From NCBI GenBank assembly GCA_965243265.1, contig CBDEUL010000005.1:1-64000 (forward strand): a DNA stretch of 64,000 nt, read 5' to 3'. How positions within the stretch are numbered: the stretch's first letter is position 1; every line of letters begins with the position of its first letter. A program made the position numbers and the translations under genes. Below the pieces are notes generated by a model. The model saw only the letters and a program-made list of their open reading frames with translations, did not search any database and was not told where the DNA came from. This document shows, piece after piece, positions 8,445 to 16,761 of the stretch. The stretch is from Flavicella sp965243265. GTDB taxonomy: Bacteria; Bacteroidota; Bacteroidia; Flavobacteriales; Flavobacteriaceae.

Positions 8445-9887
8445 TTATTTTTTTGATTTATTAATTCTAGTTTCAACACTCCCTAATGTTGAATAATTTA
8501 AGAATTGTATTCCTTTTTTACTTTTTACGCTAAATTCTTGAGAAGTATTTCCATGTACTCCTTTTAATTTTACATTTATTGTATTTCGCCCTTCTTCTAA
8601 AGGTATCCTAGCATAATAAATAGCACTTGGTAATGTTTGCCAATTTCGAGTGTCAGCACGCTCTGTAGCAGCATTTACCAAACCTAAAAGCATTCCTAAA
8701 GTTTCATTTTGATTCCTAACAGTATGTTCTGCTGTCTTTTTTACAGCCAAACGCACAACCATATCTCCTATTTCACGAAGGGTTCTATCTTTTAAAGTTT
8801 TAAAGGCAATTTCACTATAATCTTCTGCTAAACTCAATGAATATTCTCTTCCTGAATTCAATACAATTTCTCCTGATGTATAATAAGGATGTCTATCTAC
8901 ATATTTAGGGAATGCTACTTTAACAACCTGTAAACCTGAAAGGTCTGTTTTACCACTTCCTCCAAATAAACCGATGGGTAACAATAAATTTAATCCTAAA
9001 TCTTTATTCACAACACTTACAAATCCACTTCTTCCTGGCAATATTGTACAGGTGTAAATATTCTGATCTTTATAAGGAATCATTCCTGTTTCCCAAAAAA
9101 CAATAGCTTCTCCATTTTTTTTATCAGATGGAATGTATTTCGTTTTTAATAATTCTGAATATCGGAAAAATTCGTTTTCAAACCCTAAAAAAGAGGCTGT
9201 TCTTAATAGATCTTGTTTTAATTGCTCAGGGATTGTTACCCCAAAATACATTCCCTCTGCTTTTAAATACAAATCCACAGCATTTCTATAAGAAATAAAT
9301 GCTCCGTTTACATCTCCTGTAGCTTCGTAAATAATCCCTTGCAAATTCAATGCAAAAGCATCACTACTATACCTGTTTTTTTTGCCTGAAGGATATTTAT
9401 CGTTCAACGCTTGTAAGCGTATATTAATTCTTTTTGCTTCTACAAGTGCCTCGTCATATTGTTTAAGAAAAAGATAATTCTGTGCTTTATAATAATGAAT
9501 TGCTACTTTTTCAAAGTCTTCTGCTCTATAAATTGTATTTTCTTGATTGGTTACCACTCCCACCAACTCATCACCCAATTTTTTATAAGAGTCTTCTATT
9601 AAAATATCTGCCTTGTTTAGTAACTCATTACTTTCAACATAATTTCCTTCTAAAAAAGCAATCTTTCCTTTCTCTAAATAATAAAGTAACAAGTTTCTAT
9701 CTTTTTTTAGAAACTTGTTGCTTTCTATACTTTCGGAAGCTTTTACAATATCACCCTTAGCTACTTGAGATTGGTATACAAGACTTTTTGAATGGTAACT
9801 TCCACAGCTGAAAAAGAAGCCTATAAACAGAATTAGCAGTGTACCTATTTTTCTATTACCAACCCAATATGTCATAAATTCAATCAA
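8445..9887 (-). CDS. COG3014-type lipoprotein
   Basis: A 480-aa exported lipoprotein: a short N-terminal extension, a hydrophobic segment and a lipobox ending at about Cys28 (GFFFSC). The N-terminal half is helical and repeat-like (SNELLNKADILIED, YYKAQNYLFLKQYDEALVEA), resembling TPR units. The C-terminal half is beta-rich. The overall pattern fits the COG3014 family, whose genes are often found beside LpoB-like genes; the adjacent upstream gene here is LpoB-like. The two are separated by 21 bp. Function is unknown; an envelope or peptidoglycan-synthesis role is inferred from the neighbour. Confidence 0.75.
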   Translation of the reverse strand: MIEFMTYWVGNRKIGTLLILFIGFFFSCGSYHSKSLVYQSQVAKGDIVKASESIESNKFLKKDRNLLLYYLEKGKIAFLEGNYVESNELLNKADILIEDSYKKLGDELVGVVTNQENTIYRAEDFEKVAIHYYKAQNYLFLKQYDEALVEAKRINIRLQALNDKYPSGKKNRYSSDAFALNLQGIIYEATGDVNGAFISYRNAVDLYLKAEGMYFGVTIPEQLKQDLLRTASFLGFENEFFRYSELLKTKYIPSDKKNGEAIVFWETGMIPYKDQNIYTCTILPGRSGFVSVVNKDLGLNLLLPIGLFGGSGKTDLSGLQVVKVAFPKYVDRHPYYTSGEIVLNSGREYSLSLAEDYSEIAFKTLKDRTLREIGDMVVRLAVKKTAEHTVRNQNETLGMLLGLVNAATERADTRNWQTLPSAIYYARIPLEEGRNTINVKLKGVHGNTSQEFSVKSKKGIQFLNYSTLGSVETRINKSKK

Positions 9888-9908
9888 CTGTTTAAACTCA
9901 AAAAAGTA

Positions 9909-10496
9909 TTAGTTTTGAACTACTTTTTTTATTTTTTTATCTCCTATCCAAACTTTTTCATTCGTTTCAATATTCGAAAGTTCCATATCTATTTGATAAA
10001 AAACTACTTTTTCTTTTCTATCTGAATCTGTTACAGAACTAATAACTCCTTGTAGCATAAAATCTGCTCCTGTTTCTAATCCAAATTTTTTCATTGTAGC
10101 CAAAGATGCATTTCCTTCTTGAGCTGCTCTTTCTTCTCTCAACTCTCCTCTCATTTCTTTTCCTTGTACAACTCTTGCTTTTTGACTTACAATCAATGCT
10201 TTTTCCATCTCTTTTGTAAAAATCTCTGTGTCAATATGTTCATGAGTTTTGTTTCTAACTAACCCAACAATAACAACAGGTTTTCTTTTTTCTTCAAGCG
10301 TATAATTAGACATCCAAGGTGCTTCTATAATTGCTGCTGACATTTGTTTGGCAACCAATTGTGCATCAGTATCATTCCAACGCCCACTTAAATCTATTTG
10401 TTCGCTTTCATCTACTCTAACAACTTTTTTACTACCACAAGATTCAATTGTGAATATTGCAATTAAACTCAATGTAAGTACTAGTATTTTTTTCAT
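9909..10496 (-). CDS. LpoB-like penicillin-binding protein activator lipoprotein
   Basis: 195 aa from the chosen ATG at 10496. I chose it because it immediately precedes a lipoprotein signal (KKILVLTLSLIAIFTIESC); the in-frame upstream extension to 10628 is hydrophilic and has no signal. After the lipid-anchor Cys the mature domain (VVIVGLVRNKTHEHIDTEIF, TGADFMLQGVISS, QIDMELSNIETNEKVW) follows the LpoB/FlgO-like fold. In proteobacteria LpoB stimulates PBP1b. Whether this protein has a PBP partner is unknown. It is cotranscribed with the COG3014 gene. Confidence 0.8.
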   Translation of the reverse strand: MKKILVLTLSLIAIFTIESCGSKKVVRVDESEQIDLSGRWNDTDAQLVAKQMSAAIIEAPWMSNYTLEEKRKPVVIVGLVRNKTHEHIDTEIFTKEMEKALIVSQKARVVQGKEMRGELREERAAQEGNASLATMKKFGLETGADFMLQGVISSVTDSDRKEKVVFYQIDMELSNIETNEKVWIGDKKIKKVVQN

Positions 10497-10758
10497 TTTT
10501 CTAAATTTTAATTTTATTCTTAACTCCGTAAATTTAATAAAAACATCTTCTAAATTAGTCTTAACACGTTCTTTTAAATAAAAATTAATATTTACAAATT
10601 CCTCTTTAACACGATTAAAACCCACCACTCTTCTTCTTTAAAAGAAATTTTTCCAACCTCATTTATTGATTTACACAAAACAAGACATTATCTTACCGAA
10701 AGGAAAAAGACTTTTAAACGACTCGTATACTCTAATCTTTATAACAAACCTTATTATT

Positions 10759-11202
10759 ATGCTTACTTGGAAAGACATTATTTACTTTTCCGTAAACGGA
10801 AACCCAACACCTAACAAACGTATTGAAAAAACTAATAATGAATGGCAAAAACTATTAACGGAAGAGCAATTTAGAATAACTAGATTAAAAGGAACTGAAA
10901 GACCTCATAGTGGTGCTTTGTGCAGTATTTATGATGAAGGTAAATACAATTGTGTTTGTTGCAATGAGCCTTTATTTGATTCTACTATAAAATTCAACTC
11001 TGGTACTGGGTGGCCTAGTTTTACAGAACCTATTACCAAAAATGCTATCAAATATATAAAAGACACTTCTCATGGAATGGTTCGAGTAGAAACATTGTGT
11101 AATTCGTGCGACGCTCATTTAGGGCATATTTTTCCTGATGGTCCAGAACCTAGTGGCTTGCGTTATTGTATAAACTCTGAAGCTATTACTTTAGAAAAAT
11201 AA
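10759..11202 (+). CDS. msrB: Peptide-methionine (R)-S-oxide reductase
   Basis: Repairs methionine-R-sulfoxide in proteins using thioredoxin. I place the start at 10759 (147 aa) because the conserved domain begins shortly after it; an in-frame ATG at 10666 would add 31 hydrophobic-to-basic residues and could represent a signal-bearing form. The zinc ligands are Cys65/Cys68 (NCVCCNE) and Cys114/Cys117 (CNSC). The catalytic Cys137 is in GLRYCINS, and GTGWPSF is the family active-site motif. A thioredoxin-like gene follows after 15 bp. Confidence 0.95.
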   Translation: MLTWKDIIYFSVNGNPTPNKRIEKTNNEWQKLLTEEQFRITRLKGTERPHSGALCSIYDEGKYNCVCCNEPLFDSTIKFNSGTGWPSFTEPITKNAIKYIKDTSHGMVRVETLCNSCDAHLGHIFPDGPEPSGLRYCINSEAITLEK

Positions 11203-11217
11203 CAAATCATATCTACA

Positions 11218-11673
11218 ATGAAAGATTTCCATATAGAACAGTGGATAAACTCTAAAGGAGAAAAAACACCTCCCCTTAAACTTACTGACTTTGAAGGAAA
11301 ATTTAAAGTTATTTTTTGTTTCCAACATTGGTGTCCTGGATGTCACAGCAAAGGATTACCCGATTTAAAGAAAATGACAGATGCTTTCAAAGAAAATGAT
11401 AAAGTTATTTTTCTAGCCATTCAAACTGTTTTTGAAGGATATGATGAAAACACCTTTGAGAAACTGAGCGAAACACAACAGAAATATAATTTAAACATCT
11501 TTTTTGGACACGATGCAGGAAGTAAAGAAAACCCTGGCTCAACATTTATGAAAACTTTTCAAACCAGAGGAACTCCTTGGTTTTTAGTTCTCGACAAGCA
11601 TAACAACATTGTTTTTAGTGATTTTCATTTGGATGTAGATTCTGCTATTGATTATTTAAAAAAAGTTTCTTAA
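11218..11673 (+). CDS. Thioredoxin-like (TlpA-type) redox protein
   Basis: A 151-aa thioredoxin-fold protein with the redox pair Cys39-Cys42 in HWCPGCHS and the cis-proline motif GTPWF. No signal peptide is visible, so it is probably cytoplasmic. It lies between msrB and a small GNAT-like gene in the same orientation; MsrB needs a reducing partner, and this is a candidate. Partner assignment is inference from gene order. Confidence 0.85.
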   Translation: MKDFHIEQWINSKGEKTPPLKLTDFEGKFKVIFCFQHWCPGCHSKGLPDLKKMTDAFKENDKVIFLAIQTVFEGYDENTFEKLSETQQKYNLNIFFGHDAGSKENPGSTFMKTFQTRGTPWFLVLDKHNNIVFSDFHLDVDSAIDYLKKVS

Positions 11674-11707
11674 AAAAAACACAAAACAACTATTCAACCC
11701 TACAATT

Positions 11708-11983
11708 ATGGTATTCAAACACATTTCTGATAAACAACAATTTACGCTAACCATCAATAAAGAAACTGCAAGAATAGATTACAAAAAACAAGACAATCAG
11801 ATATACCTAACTCACACTGAGGTTCCTGAAAAATTAAGAGGAACTGGAATTGGGAAATTATTGGTTGAGAAAACACTAGAACAACTTGCTGCTGAAGACC
11901 TTAAAACAACTGCTGTTTGTAGCTACATAAAGGCTTTTGTTTTACGCAACGAAAAATGGAAAAGTACTATAGCTACAAAATAA
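11708..11983 (+). CDS. Small GNAT-like N-acetyltransferase (YjdJ/NATD1 type)
   Basis: A 91-aa minimal acetyltransferase-like domain. EVPEKLRGTGIGKLLVEKTL is the acetyl-CoA-binding loop (R/Q-x-x-G-x-G), and TTAVCSYIKAFVLRNEKW is the usual C-terminal strand-helix. The substrate is unknown. The last coding bases and the stop codon lie inside a 56-bp perfect palindrome, so the 3' end of the message is part of a long hairpin. Confidence 0.82.
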   Translation: MVFKHISDKQQFTLTINKETARIDYKKQDNQIYLTHTEVPEKLRGTGIGKLLVEKTLEQLAAEDLKTTAVCSYIKAFVLRNEKWKSTIATK

Positions 11984-12025
11984 AACAAGACCTTAAATTT
12001 AAGGTCTTGTTTTATTTTGTAGCTA
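11970..12025. terminator. 56-bp perfect palindrome, bidirectional terminator overlapping a stop codon
   Basis: The two 28-base arms (starting TAGCTACAAAATAAAACAAG) are perfectly complementary, with no spacer at the centre. It includes the last codons and stop of the small GNAT gene and ends 11 bp before the stop of the convergent cupredoxin gene. T/A runs within each arm can act as U tracts in both directions. Confidence 0.85.
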
Positions 12026-12036
12026 AATGATTGTTG

Positions 12037-12405
12037 CTATTTCACTGTTATTGCATATTGGGGTGTTGGGTTTAAAGGGCAAAAGTATACATACTCGCCT
12101 TTTTCTAACGTTACTATATTAGAAGTTGATGTTTTTCCCTTTTTTACAGTTTCTTTCACATATCCTTCTTTAATATGATGAGCTTGATCTGTTTTTCCTT
12201 TTGGAGCAATTACAAAACCTACTTCATGATCTACCCCGTTATTGGCTATTTCAAAAATATAGTCTCCTTCCGAAAGTTCCAGTCCTTTAACTGTAAACTC
12301 ACCCACTGTTTGTTCTAACAAAATGGTTTTTGCTTTTTGCGAAAATGCAGTTGTTGAAAATAAACTTACTACTGCTACTATACTTAAAACGATTACTTGT
12401 TTCAT
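12037..12405 (-). CDS. Exported cupredoxin-like protein
   Basis: A 122-aa protein with a signal peptide (about residues 1-22, cleavage after TAFSQ) and a small beta-sandwich domain resembling plastocyanin/azurin. The first copper histidine is recognisable in NNGVDHEVGF and the cysteine in YVYFCPLNP. The expected His and Met after that cysteine are absent, so type 1 copper binding is doubtful. It is preceded on the same strand by the AhpD-like gene, with an AraC regulator further upstream, so a redox- or stress-linked operon is likely. Confidence 0.8.
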   Translation of the reverse strand: MKQVIVLSIVAVVSLFSTTAFSQKAKTILLEQTVGEFTVKGLELSEGDYIFEIANNGVDHEVGFVIAPKGKTDQAHHIKEGYVKETVKKGKTSTSNIVTLEKGEYVYFCPLNPTPQYAITVK

Positions 12406-12441
12406 AATGATTCTCTTTAGTTATTAATTTTAAATTTTGAT

Positions 12442-12975
12442 TTATAATTCTTTTGCTACTGGAAAGTCTATTTCAAAACCAGCAAGATTGTGTATGTAAT
12501 TACTAATAGTTTTATCTCCTACAACTACTACCAAATCAATTAAGTTCTCTTCAGTATATCCTGCTGTAAAAAAAACTTCTTTTTGAGATGTTTCTATTCT
12601 TCCCTTGTTTTCTACAATTGCTTTTGTTGTTTTTGCTAAAACATCTAGTTTAGTATCAAAAGTGGCAGTTCCTTTTCTTATTTCTAAAACTTGCTCTTCT
12701 GTAAATCCATTCATTTTCCCTAACAACGTATGTGCTGATAGACAATATTTACAGTTATTAAACTGGCTTACAACTAAGTTTACAATTTCTCTTTCTTTAG
12801 CTTTTAAAGAAGATTTTCTGTTTTGAAAAGCCAAATAGTCCGCCAATGCAGTTTCACTTTTTGCGTAATAAGCATATAGATTTGGAACAAATCCTAATTT
12901 ACTTTTTAAAGAATCGAAAATTTCCTGATTATTTATCGATACTTCTTCTCTTGTTGGTACGTTAAATTGTGACAT
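12442..12975 (-). CDS. Carboxymuconolactone decarboxylase / AhpD-like alkylhydroperoxidase
   Basis: A 177-aa protein with the peroxidase-related motif Cys75-x2-Cys78-x3-His82 (NCKYCLSAH), typical of AhpD-like proteins that reduce peroxides through a dithiol. It is all-helical and has no signal peptide. It lies upstream of the cupredoxin (36 bp) and downstream of an AraC regulator on the same strand. Physiological substrate unknown. Confidence 0.88.
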   Translation of the reverse strand: MSQFNVPTREEVSINNQEIFDSLKSKLGFVPNLYAYYAKSETALADYLAFQNRKSSLKAKEREIVNLVVSQFNNCKYCLSAHTLLGKMNGFTEEQVLEIRKGTATFDTKLDVLAKTTKAIVENKGRIETSQKEVFFTAGYTEENLIDLVVVVGDKTISNYIHNLAGFEIDFPVAKEL

Positions 12976-13078
12976 CTTATATAGTGTTTTAATTGTTATT
13001 ATTAATTACACTACAAAGATGCGGCAGTTCAACAATGTACAGGTTGGTGATATTTCCTAAGAAGTTGGCAATTTTTCC

Positions 13079-13903
13079 TTAACTATGTTTTCCTTTATAT
13101 TCTGAAGGTGAAACTCCTTCAAACTTCTTAAAAAACCGACTAAACGCCTGAAGGTCTCCGAAACCTATTTGATAAGCTATTTCTTTTATTGAGTAATCCG
13201 TATACGAAAGTAAACGCCTTGCTTCCAAAATTCTTCTATCATGTATATATTGTAAAGGTGTTTTGGCTCTTTGTTTTGAAAAAAGATTAGACAATGTTTT
13301 GGGCGATTTAAACAACAGGGCTGCATATTCTGCTACCGTATGTTTTTCTCTAAAATGTTCTTCCACCAAAAAATTAAATTCTCTAATAATATCTGAACTT
13401 TCTTTATCTACCGGATAGTTTTTTTGTTGCTTATAAATACGTGTTCCTAAAATCAAATAACGCTTTAACATCATTTGCAACATTCCTATCTGCAAGCTAT
13501 CATCAGAATCCATTTCTATTAAAAACATTTTCCATAATGTCTCAAATTTTTCAAAGTCTTCTTTGGAAAGCTTAATTACTGGAACTTGAGATGCTCCAAA
13601 AAACAAAGCTCCTTTACAGCTCACCTCCACATCATGATCTAAAATGCAGTAAAATGACCTGTTAAATCGTAAAAAACGAATAGTATTAATCTTGACAACC
13701 TCTATTCTATGAAACTCTGTAAGAAATACTATTTCATTCTTTTTAAAACACTGTTCTTTTCCATCAATTACTAAATAATTTTCATCTTCTTGAAACCATA
13801 AAATAGTCAAACTACTTTCTATGACTTCTTTTAACACGCTACAGTTTTCAGATTTTAACAACTCTAAATGTAAATATTCTTCTGCGTTTCCTATAAACTT
13901 CAT
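13079..13903 (-). CDS. AraC family transcriptional regulator
   Basis: 274 aa. The N-terminal part is a cupin-like sensing domain (about residues 20-110). The C-terminal part carries two helix-turn-helix units (HTVAEYAALLFKSPKTLSN and YSIKEIAYQIGFGDLQAFSR) and ends FKKFEGVSPSEYKGK, the AraC signature. It lies directly upstream of, and in line with, the ahpD-like and cupredoxin genes (103-bp gap), and is the obvious candidate to control them. Ligand unknown. Confidence 0.93.
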   Translation of the reverse strand: MKFIGNAEEYLHLELLKSENCSVLKEVIESSLTILWFQEDENYLVIDGKEQCFKKNEIVFLTEFHRIEVVKINTIRFLRFNRSFYCILDHDVEVSCKGALFFGASQVPVIKLSKEDFEKFETLWKMFLIEMDSDDSLQIGMLQMMLKRYLILGTRIYKQQKNYPVDKESSDIIREFNFLVEEHFREKHTVAEYAALLFKSPKTLSNLFSKQRAKTPLQYIHDRRILEARRLLSYTDYSIKEIAYQIGFGDLQAFSRFFKKFEGVSPSEYKGKHS

Positions 13904-14005
13904 CTTGTCAATTTATTTTTAATAGAGTCGTAAAACCATTCATATTATTACGTATACTCGTCTAATAAAAGATTCCTGATAAAAACACTTTTACAATTTG
14001 CAACC

Positions 14006-14626
14006 ATGAGAAAAATCTATTTTGAGTATACACTCCTATTTATCCTTCTTCCTATTTCTCTTTGTTTCTCATACCCTATAAGTCTAAAAATAAGTGGAAT
14101 TTCAATTTCCTTTTTATACATAGTATACATCCTAATTAAAAATAAATACCCTTTTTTTAAAAGAGGAGTTCAGAATTATTCCAAAAGCATTGGTATTCAA
14201 ATAATATTGAATCTTAGCCTCCTTATTGTTAGCACAACTTTACACCTCTGGCTTACAAACAAAAGCACATTATTTAATGTAGTAAGAGAAAAACCTCTTA
14301 TGTGGCTTTCATTTCTATGTATCTACAGCTTTTTATCAGTAATTCCTCAAGAAATAATTTATCGAAGTTTTTACTTTTACAGATACAAACAGTTATTCAA
14401 TAACACGACTGTATTTCTTTTCTCAAATGCACTAATTTTCTCTATAGCACATCTGTTTTTTCAGAATATTTTAGTGAGTGGAATTACTTTTATTGGCGGA
14501 CTTATTTTTGCGTATTCCTATAACAAAACCAAATCTTTAGTACTTGTATCCATAGAACATGCCATTTACGGTTGTTGGTTATACACCGTTGGTTTTGGAG
14601 CAGCACTTGGTTTTCCCATTCCTTAA
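14006..14626 (+). CDS. CPBP family intramembrane metalloprotease homologue
   Basis: A 206-aa polytopic membrane protein with about six or seven hydrophobic helices and the CAAX-protease-like motifs PQEIIYRSFYFYRY, SIAHLFFQN and EHAIYG. The family's first motif is EExxxR; here it reads QExxxR, so one of the two glutamates is replaced. The histidine motifs are kept. Members cleave or act on membrane substrates, or serve as self-immunity proteins, but no bacteriocin genes are adjacent. It stands alone between divergent neighbours. Confidence 0.78.
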   Translation: MRKIYFEYTLLFILLPISLCFSYPISLKISGISISFLYIVYILIKNKYPFFKRGVQNYSKSIGIQIILNLSLLIVSTTLHLWLTNKSTLFNVVREKPLMWLSFLCIYSFLSVIPQEIIYRSFYFYRYKQLFNNTTVFLFSNALIFSIAHLFFQNILVSGITFIGGLIFAYSYNKTKSLVLVSIEHAIYGCWLYTVGFGAALGFPIP

Positions 14627-14729
14627 TACACTAACAATTCAAAATTTTGAAAGTTATATTTCTAACAAATTTGTATTATTCTCGAGTAATTATTACAAAA
14701 TTCACACAAGCCTGTTAAATCGTTTTATT

Positions 14730-14737
14730 TAAATTTG
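14730..14737 (+). promoter_or_regulatory. -7 promoter box for lpdA
   Basis: TAAATTTG, a perfect TAnnTTTG box, 24 bp upstream of the lpdA start. No clear -33 element was found. Confidence 0.55.
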
Positions 14738-14761
14738 TCTAGAAATTTAAGACAATAGATT

Positions 14762-16165
14762 ATGAATAAATATGATGTAACCGTAATTGGTTCTGGACCT
14801 GGAGGATATGTAGCTGCAATACGTTGTGCTCAACTAGGGTTAAAAACTGCTATTATTGAAAAATACGCTACGCTTGGTGGTACTTGCCTAAATGTAGGTT
14901 GTATTCCTTCAAAAGCATTATTAGATTCATCTCACCATTATCATGATGCTAAAAAGCACTTCGAAAAACACGGAATTGGTGTAGAGGGTTTAAGTCTTAA
15001 TTTTGAACAAATGATTGCTCGTAAAGGAGAAGTGGTTACACAAACCTCTGGAGGGATTAACTATTTAATGGACAAAAACGGGATTGACTTGTATGAAGGT
15101 ACAGGTACGTTTTTTGACACAACTCATATCAATATCTCAAAACCTGACGGTTCTGTAGAAAAAATAGAATCTGCAAAAACAATTATTGCTACAGGTTCTA
15201 AACCTTCAACATTGCCTTTTATTTCTTTAGATAAAAAGCGTGTAATTACTTCTACTGAAGCTTTAAGCTTAAAAGAAGTACCTAAACATTTAATTGTTAT
15301 TGGAGGTGGTGTTATTGGACTAGAATTAGGTCAAGTATACGCCCGTTTAGGAGCTCAAGTTTCTGTAATTGAATACATGCCAAAAATTATTCCTGGTATG
15401 GATGGTATGCTTTCTAAAGAATTACAAAAATCTTTGAAAAAACAAGGTATTAAGTTCTTCTTAAGTCATAAAGTTACTTCTGTAACAAATACTGGAGACG
15501 AAGTAATTGTTACTGCAGATGACAAAAAAGGAAATCCTGTGGAATTTAAAGGGGATTATTCTTTAATTTCTGTTGGTAGACGCCCATATACAGATGGCTT
15601 AGGACTAAATGCTATTGGTCTTAAAACTACAGATAGAGGTCAAATAGAAACAAATGAACATCTGCAAACAAACATCCCGAACATATACGCCATTGGAGAC
15701 GTAGTTAAAGGAGCTATGTTAGCACATAAAGCAGAAGAGGAAGGAACTATGGTTGCTGAATTGATTGCTGGAGAAAAACCACATATCAACTATAATTTGA
15801 TACCTGGTGTTGTTTATACTTGGCCAGAAGTTGCTGCTGTTGGTAAAACAGAAGAACAGCTAAAGGAAGAGGGTGTCGCTTATAAAGCAGGTAGCTTCTC
15901 TATGCGTGCCTTGGGTAGAGCCAGAGCCAGTATGGATATTGATGGACAAGTAAAGGTTTTAGCAGATGCTACTACTGATGAAATATTAGGGGTTCATATG
16001 ATTGGTGCTCGTGCTGCTGATATGATTGCTGAAGCCGTTGTTGCAATGGAATTTAGAGCTTCTGCTGAAGATGTTTCTAGAATGTCTCATGCACATCCAA
16101 CTTATACAGAAGCTATAAAAGAAGCTTGTTTAGCTGCCACAGCTGACAGAGCTATTCATGCATAG
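14762..16165 (+). CDS. lpdA: Dihydrolipoyl dehydrogenase (E3)
   Basis: FAD-dependent enzyme that reoxidises dihydrolipoamide in 2-oxoacid dehydrogenase and glycine cleavage complexes. An N-terminal Rossmann motif GSGPGGY is followed by the redox disulfide Cys42/Cys47 (GGTCLNVGCIPSK), a second dinucleotide fold IGGGVIGLELG, and the C-terminal HAHPTYTEAIKEA with the catalytic His-Glu pair. The length (467 aa) is standard. It is monocistronic by position, with its own -7 box and a hairpin terminator after it. Confidence 0.97.
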   Translation: MNKYDVTVIGSGPGGYVAAIRCAQLGLKTAIIEKYATLGGTCLNVGCIPSKALLDSSHHYHDAKKHFEKHGIGVEGLSLNFEQMIARKGEVVTQTSGGINYLMDKNGIDLYEGTGTFFDTTHINISKPDGSVEKIESAKTIIATGSKPSTLPFISLDKKRVITSTEALSLKEVPKHLIVIGGGVIGLELGQVYARLGAQVSVIEYMPKIIPGMDGMLSKELQKSLKKQGIKFFLSHKVTSVTNTGDEVIVTADDKKGNPVEFKGDYSLISVGRRPYTDGLGLNAIGLKTTDRGQIETNEHLQTNIPNIYAIGDVVKGAMLAHKAEEEGTMVAELIAGEKPHINYNLIPGVVYTWPEVAAVGKTEEQLKEEGVAYKAGSFSMRALGRARASMDIDGQVKVLADATTDEILGVHMIGARAADMIAEAVVAMEFRASAEDVSRMSHAHPTYTEAIKEACLAATADRAIHA

Positions 16166-16185
16166 ATTTTATTCTTTTTACAAAT

Positions 16186-16221
16186 AATATAAAACCACTC
16201 ATTTTTGAGTGGTTTTATATT
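16186..16221 (+). terminator. Terminator of lpdA
   Basis: A 16-bp stem AATATAAAACCACTCA with a TTTT loop, 20 bp after the lpdA stop. Confidence 0.85.
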
Positions 16222-16239
16222 TATATACACATTTTAGTA

Positions 16240-16467
16240 ATGAAACCTCCAATTCCAACCCCCAAAGCTTGCAATCTAATTAAAGACAAAGTTTATGCAT
16301 ATTGCACTTGTAATAAATCTGAAGAAAAGCCTTTTTGCGATGGTTCGCACAAAAAGTTAACTCAACAAATAAAACCTTTACTTTTTAAGGCTCTTGAAAA
16401 TAAAAAAGAATTCTTGTGTACTTGTGGAGCTTCTAAAAACGAACCTTATTGCGATGGTTCCCATTAA
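16240..16467 (+). CDS. Double CDGSH iron-sulfur domain protein
   Basis: A 75-aa protein with two copies of the CxCx-CDGSH motif: CTCNKSEEKPFCDGSH and CTCGASKNEPYCDGSH. Each provides three Cys and one His for a redox-active [2Fe-2S] cluster, as in the mitoNEET family. The second motif ends exactly at the stop codon, so the His ligand is the last residue and the usual few trailing residues are absent. No membrane anchor is visible. It starts 18 bp after the lpdA terminator. Confidence 0.9.
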   Translation: MKPPIPTPKACNLIKDKVYAYCTCNKSEEKPFCDGSHKKLTQQIKPLLFKALENKKEFLCTCGASKNEPYCDGSH

Positions 16468-16708
16468 AAAAGGCAATAACCTACAACTATTAATACTTAT
16501 AAAAGACCCTTACCACCAGAATATTTTTATAAGTACAGTTAATGCTATTACCTTAATTTCTTAAAAAAAGGAAAAAATATTGATCCAAATTTATTAGACA
16601 ATCCCCCTAAAAAACGTCCTCTTAAATTTTTAGATCCAATATTTTACCCTTCTTTAACATTCATAACCATATATCAAATATACATACGATCATATCTTAC
16701 AAACAAAC
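16468..16708. other. Gene-free stretch, nothing recognised
   Basis: No convincing reading frame, tRNA or repeat was seen here. The only structure nearby is the hairpin at 16709-16754. Confidence 0.5.
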
Positions 16709-16754
16709 TAAACATGTCTCAATACCAGTAATAGCAGTTAATGAGACATGTTTA
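16709..16754 (-). terminator. Hairpin terminator of the membrane AraC gene
   Basis: A 13-bp stem (TAAACATGTCTCA / TGAGACATGTTTA) with a 20-nt loop. On the minus strand it is followed by a T-rich tract, 8 bp past the AraC stop. Confidence 0.7.
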
Positions 16755-16761
16755 AGAGCTC

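Noticed and set aside
9482..9760. 92-codon plus-strand frame opposite the COG3014 gene
   Set aside because: It is antisense to a well-supported lipoprotein gene; the low-complexity Leu/Tyr-rich translation is typical of a shadow frame.
10497..10628. Upstream extension of the LpoB-like gene to 10628
   Set aside because: The extension puts 44 charged residues before a classical lipoprotein signal peptide, which would block export; the ATG at 10496 is the natural start.
11970..12025. Long palindrome as an insertion-sequence end or REP element
   Set aside because: There is one copy only, no transposase and no second copy in the window, and it lies exactly between convergent genes, so a terminator is the simpler reading.
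13949..13954. TACGTA upstream of the CPBP gene as a further nitrate-type operator
   Set aside because: It has no partner half-site at 4-bp spacing and no link to nitrate genes. Single TACGTA hexamers also occur inside coding regions (for example near 26056, 34017, 35620 and 54644) and are expected by chance in AT-rich DNA.
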